Of a stretch of 64,000 nucleotides of DNA, positions 61,801 through 64,000 are shown piece by piece. The position numbers and the translations under genes were made by a program. Under the pieces are notes generated by a model, which did no database searches, was not told the origin of the DNA, and saw only the letters and a program-made list of their open reading frames with translations. Source of the stretch: Elusimicrobiota bacterium (GTDB taxonomy: Bacteria; Elusimicrobiota; Elusimicrobia; FEN-1173); assembly GCA_016721625.1 (NCBI GenBank), contig JADKHR010000001.1:2480001-2544000 (forward strand), read 5' to 3'. The number at the start of each line of letters is the position of its first letter. Position 1 is the stretch's first letter.

Positions 61801-62577
61801 ATGAAATACGGGGAAGCCATGAAAAAATTAATCATCATCGGGCACCGCGGGGCCATGGGGCACGCGCCGGAGAACACCGGGGCGTCCTTCGAGGCCGGTC
61901 GGCGGCTGGGGGCGGACGCGGTGGAGTGCGATGTCCAATTCTCCAGAGATCGACGGCTCGTGGTGATCCACGACGATATATTGGACCGGACCACCGACGG
62001 CCGGGGCCCCGTGGCCCGGAAAATCTGGGCGGAACTCAAAACGTTGGACGCCGGCGGCTGGTTCGGCCATAAGTTTGCGGGGGAACGGTTGTGGCGGTTG
62101 GAGGACCTGCTCCGTTGGGCCAAAGTCCAAAGGAGCGCGGCGGGGACGCCGCTCCAGGTGATCGTGGAAATTAAAAACAAAAAATCCTCCTCCGTCCGGA
62201 TGGCTCCCGGGGTCGTGTCCGCGGTTAAACGCGCGGGAATGGTCCGTCGATCTTTCGTTATTTCGTTTCACCACGGGGAGGTCGCCCGGGTGAAAAGACT
62301 TTGCCCGACTCTTCGGTCGGGACTGTTGTTCAGCGCGCCGCTTCGGGATCTTCTCCAACGCATGAGGCGGACCCGGGCGGACGCGATTTTTCCCCGGTTC
62401 CATTTGGTGACGAAGGCTTTGATGGAGGAGGCCCGTCGGCGCGGATGGTTTGTGGGAACCTGGACGGTCAACACCCCTGGCGACCTTCGGCGAGCGGCGG
62501 CCCTGGGGGTTCAGGCCATCGCGTCCAACTATCCGGAACGGCTCCTCCGGATCCTCGGGGGGCTTCCCCGGCGATGA
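61801..62577 (+). CDS. Glycerophosphodiester phosphodiesterase
   Basis: A 258-residue TIM-barrel enzyme: IIGHRGAMGHAPENTGASFEAG (catalytic His), VECDVQFSRDRRLVVIHDD (second catalytic His and metal-binding acids), VIVEIKNKK, and TWTVNTPGDLRRAAALGVQAIASNYPERL. It hydrolyses glycerophosphodiesters to glycerol-3-phosphate. No signal peptide, so probably cytoplasmic. AGGGA precedes ATG 61801; ATG 61819 is possible. Its stop overlaps queG by 4 bases. Confidence 0.92.
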   Translation: MKYGEAMKKLIIIGHRGAMGHAPENTGASFEAGRRLGADAVECDVQFSRDRRLVVIHDDILDRTTDGRGPVARKIWAELKTLDAGGWFGHKFAGERLWRLEDLLRWAKVQRSAAGTPLQVIVEIKNKKSSSVRMAPGVVSAVKRAGMVRRSFVISFHHGEVARVKRLCPTLRSGLLFSAPLRDLLQRMRRTRADAIFPRFHLVTKALMEEARRRGWFVGTWTVNTPGDLRRAAALGVQAIASNYPERLLRILGGLPRR

Positions 62578-63710
62578 CGAGCGCAGCGGCGGAACGGGTG
62601 CGCGCGTTGGCCCAGGACCTCGGGTTTGACCGCGTGTCGTTCACGGGGGCGGAATCCGCGCTGGAAGACGGAGAGCGGTTGGATTCTTGGTCCCGGGAGG
62701 GCAAGGGCGCGGGCATGGCCTGGCTCACGCGGGATCCGACCCGGCGCGCGTCCCCGCGGGCGTTTTTAACGGAGGCTCGGTCGGTCATTTCCCTGGCGGT
62801 TTCTTATCGCGCGGGGCCCCTGCCTCCCGCCCCGGGCCAGGCCTACGGGCGGGTGGCCCGCTACGCCTGGGGGGCCGACTACCATCCGGTGATTGAAGCC
62901 CGTTTGGAGCGGTTCAAAGCGGCGTTGGTTCGGGAGTTCGGCGGCGTGGTCGCCCGACCCAGTGTGGACGCCCAGCCTTTCCTGGAGCGCGCCTTTGCCC
63001 GCCGATCGGGTCTCGGCTTCATTGGAAAAAACACCAACCTCATTATCCCCGGGGTTGGATCCGTCCTCTTCTTGGCCAATCTGGTGGTCAACCTGGAGCT
63101 CCCCTCGGAACCCGCCCAACCTCAAGGGTGCGGGTCTTGCGCCGCCTGCGCGGAGCGCTGTCCGACGGGGGCGCTGGACACCCCTTTTAGTTTAGATGCC
63201 CGCCTCTGCGTCGCCTACCACACCATCGAGAATCGAGGCTGGATCCCCCGGGAACTTCGGGCTCGGTTCGGGGATTGGGTTTTTGGGTGCGACGACTGTC
63301 AGGACGTTTGTCCCTTTAACGCGCGGCCCCTGGAGGCTCGATGGCCGGAATTTTCCTCGGATCAGGGGTCCGGTCCTTGGTTGGGTCTTAAGGACATCCT
63401 TCGGCTCCGGACCCCCGAGGCCTTTCGCTCCCGTTTCGCCGGCACGCCGTTGTGGAGGGCCAAGCGCGCGGGGCTTGTCCGGAACGCTTGTCTGGCGGCC
63501 GCCCATCGCGAGGCGTGGGAGAGTTTGAAGGACGACCTTCTCGGCGTTTTGCGTGAGGACCCCGAGCCCATGGTGCGGGGACATGCCGCCTGGTCTCTGG
63601 GGCAATCGCGTGAAGGCTGGGCGAGGGCCGCTCTGAAGTCGGCTCGGAGGAGCGAGACGGACGCTTTGGTTCTCCGGGAAATTGAACTGGGGGTGGAGGG
63701 AAAGCCGTGA
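62574..63710 (+). CDS. queG: Epoxyqueuosine reductase
   Basis: A 378-residue cobalamin/iron-sulfur enzyme for the last step of queuosine tRNA modification. From ATG 62574: ALAQDLGFDRVSFTG, GMAWLTRDPTRRASPRAFL, DAQPFLERAFARRSGLGFIGKNTNLI, then two 4Fe-4S clusters CGSCAACAERCP and CDDCQDVCPFN, and C-terminal HEAT-like repeats (REDPEPMVRGHAAWSLGQ). The overlap with the GDPD stop suggests co-translation. Confidence 0.94.
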   Translation: MTSAAAERVRALAQDLGFDRVSFTGAESALEDGERLDSWSREGKGAGMAWLTRDPTRRASPRAFLTEARSVISLAVSYRAGPLPPAPGQAYGRVARYAWGADYHPVIEARLERFKAALVREFGGVVARPSVDAQPFLERAFARRSGLGFIGKNTNLIIPGVGSVLFLANLVVNLELPSEPAQPQGCGSCAACAERCPTGALDTPFSLDARLCVAYHTIENRGWIPRELRARFGDWVFGCDDCQDVCPFNARPLEARWPEFSSDQGSGPWLGLKDILRLRTPEAFRSRFAGTPLWRAKRAGLVRNACLAAAHREAWESLKDDLLGVLREDPEPMVRGHAAWSLGQSREGWARAALKSARRSETDALVLREIELGVEGKP

Positions 63711-64000
63711 GTTCCTTGGATGAAATCGTTCGGGCGGAGGTCCGCCGTCGGGGCCGGGTGACCTTTGCCGAATTCATGGGGTGGGCCCTCACCCATCCCA
63801 CCCACGGTTACTACATGACGAAGATCCGCACGGGCCGCGGCGGTGATTTCGTCACCAACGTCCAGGCGGGCCCGCTTTTCGGGCGGCTTCTGGCGGAAAG
63901 TTTCGTTGAAATGTGGGACGCCTTGGGGTCGGAAAAATTCACCCTGGTGGAACTGGGCGGATCCGATGGATCGTTGGCGGAATCGGTTCTTCGGGCCTTG
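63707..64000 (+). CDS. MidA/NDUFAF7-type SAM-dependent methyltransferase (partial)
   Basis: Starts at GTG 63707, overlapping queG by 4 bases, and runs off the window end after 98 codons. VTFAEFMGWALTHPTHGYYMTKIRTGRGGDFVTNVQAGPLFGRLLAE and LVELGGSDGSLAESVL are the conserved N-terminus and SAM-binding region of the family whose mitochondrial member helps assemble respiratory complex I. Confidence 0.85.
   Translation, partial: MSSLDEIVRAEVRRRGRVTFAEFMGWALTHPTHGYYMTKIRTGRGGDFVTNVQAGPLFGRLLAESFVEMWDALGSEKFTLVELGGSDGSLAESVLRAL

Overview
The window is a GC-rich, densely packed bacterial chromosome segment with many 1-4 base gene overlaps and few non-coding gaps. The gene content points to a diderm from a little-cultivated lineage: a TolC channel, RND pump and beta-barrel porin show an outer membrane, and a 14.3 kb gene encodes one secreted multidomain protein of the kind known from Omnitrophota and Elusimicrobiota. 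I favour one of these two phyla, but there is no rRNA or other decisive marker. No tRNA, rRNA, CRISPR array or clear prophage was seen.

Layout. 0-5.5 kb: end of an aminotransferase, homoserine dehydrogenase, a frameshifted flavoprotein oxidase, a thioester-reductase-like SDR, classical threonine synthase and a small membrane protein. 5.8-11 kb: a complete branched-chain amino-acid-type ABC importer (livKHMGF) with an M23 lipoprotein inside the cluster. 11-13.6 kb: CinA, an XRE regulator and RsmA. 13.6-16.8 kb: a hairpin-rich non-coding block, a degenerate EAL protein and a porin. 16.8-21.2 kb (minus): TolC-RND without an adaptor gene. 21.3-28.6 kb: UvrD/PcrA, a hypothetical gene, GatC, GatA, a glycosyltransferase, a NUDIX hydrolase and a frameshifted GatB. 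28.9-32.8 kb: a PilZ protein, then a SAM-I riboswitch with its terminator controlling a second threonine-synthase-like enzyme, a MoaD/ThiS-like sulfur carrier with an internal 57-bp tandem repeat, and a NIL-domain protein, followed by an HNH protein and a receiver. 32.9-39.2 kb: quinol:cytochrome c module (Rieske, cytochrome b, pentaheme and monoheme cytochromes), a receiver, FixC and FixX. 39.4-41.1 kb (minus): VWA lipoprotein and an envelope protein. 41.2-46.7 kb: diheme lipoprotein cytochrome, CtaA-CtaB fusion, ABC exporter, SCO1/SenC, DUF420/CtaM-like protein: an oxidase-assembly cluster. 46.8-61.6 kb (minus): a small gene and the giant gene. 61.8-64 kb: GDPD, QueG and the start of a MidA-type methyltransferase.

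Functional picture. The cell appears to respire through a quinol:cytochrome c complex and a heme-copper oxidase whose catalytic subunits lie elsewhere. It makes threonine by the standard route. It probably makes homocysteine by a sulfur-carrier route controlled by SAM. Several genes carry single-base indels, some at short homopolymers (about 2799, 27720, 34785, 43320, 43612). These may be assembly errors; the 43320 event also removes a block of ctaB.
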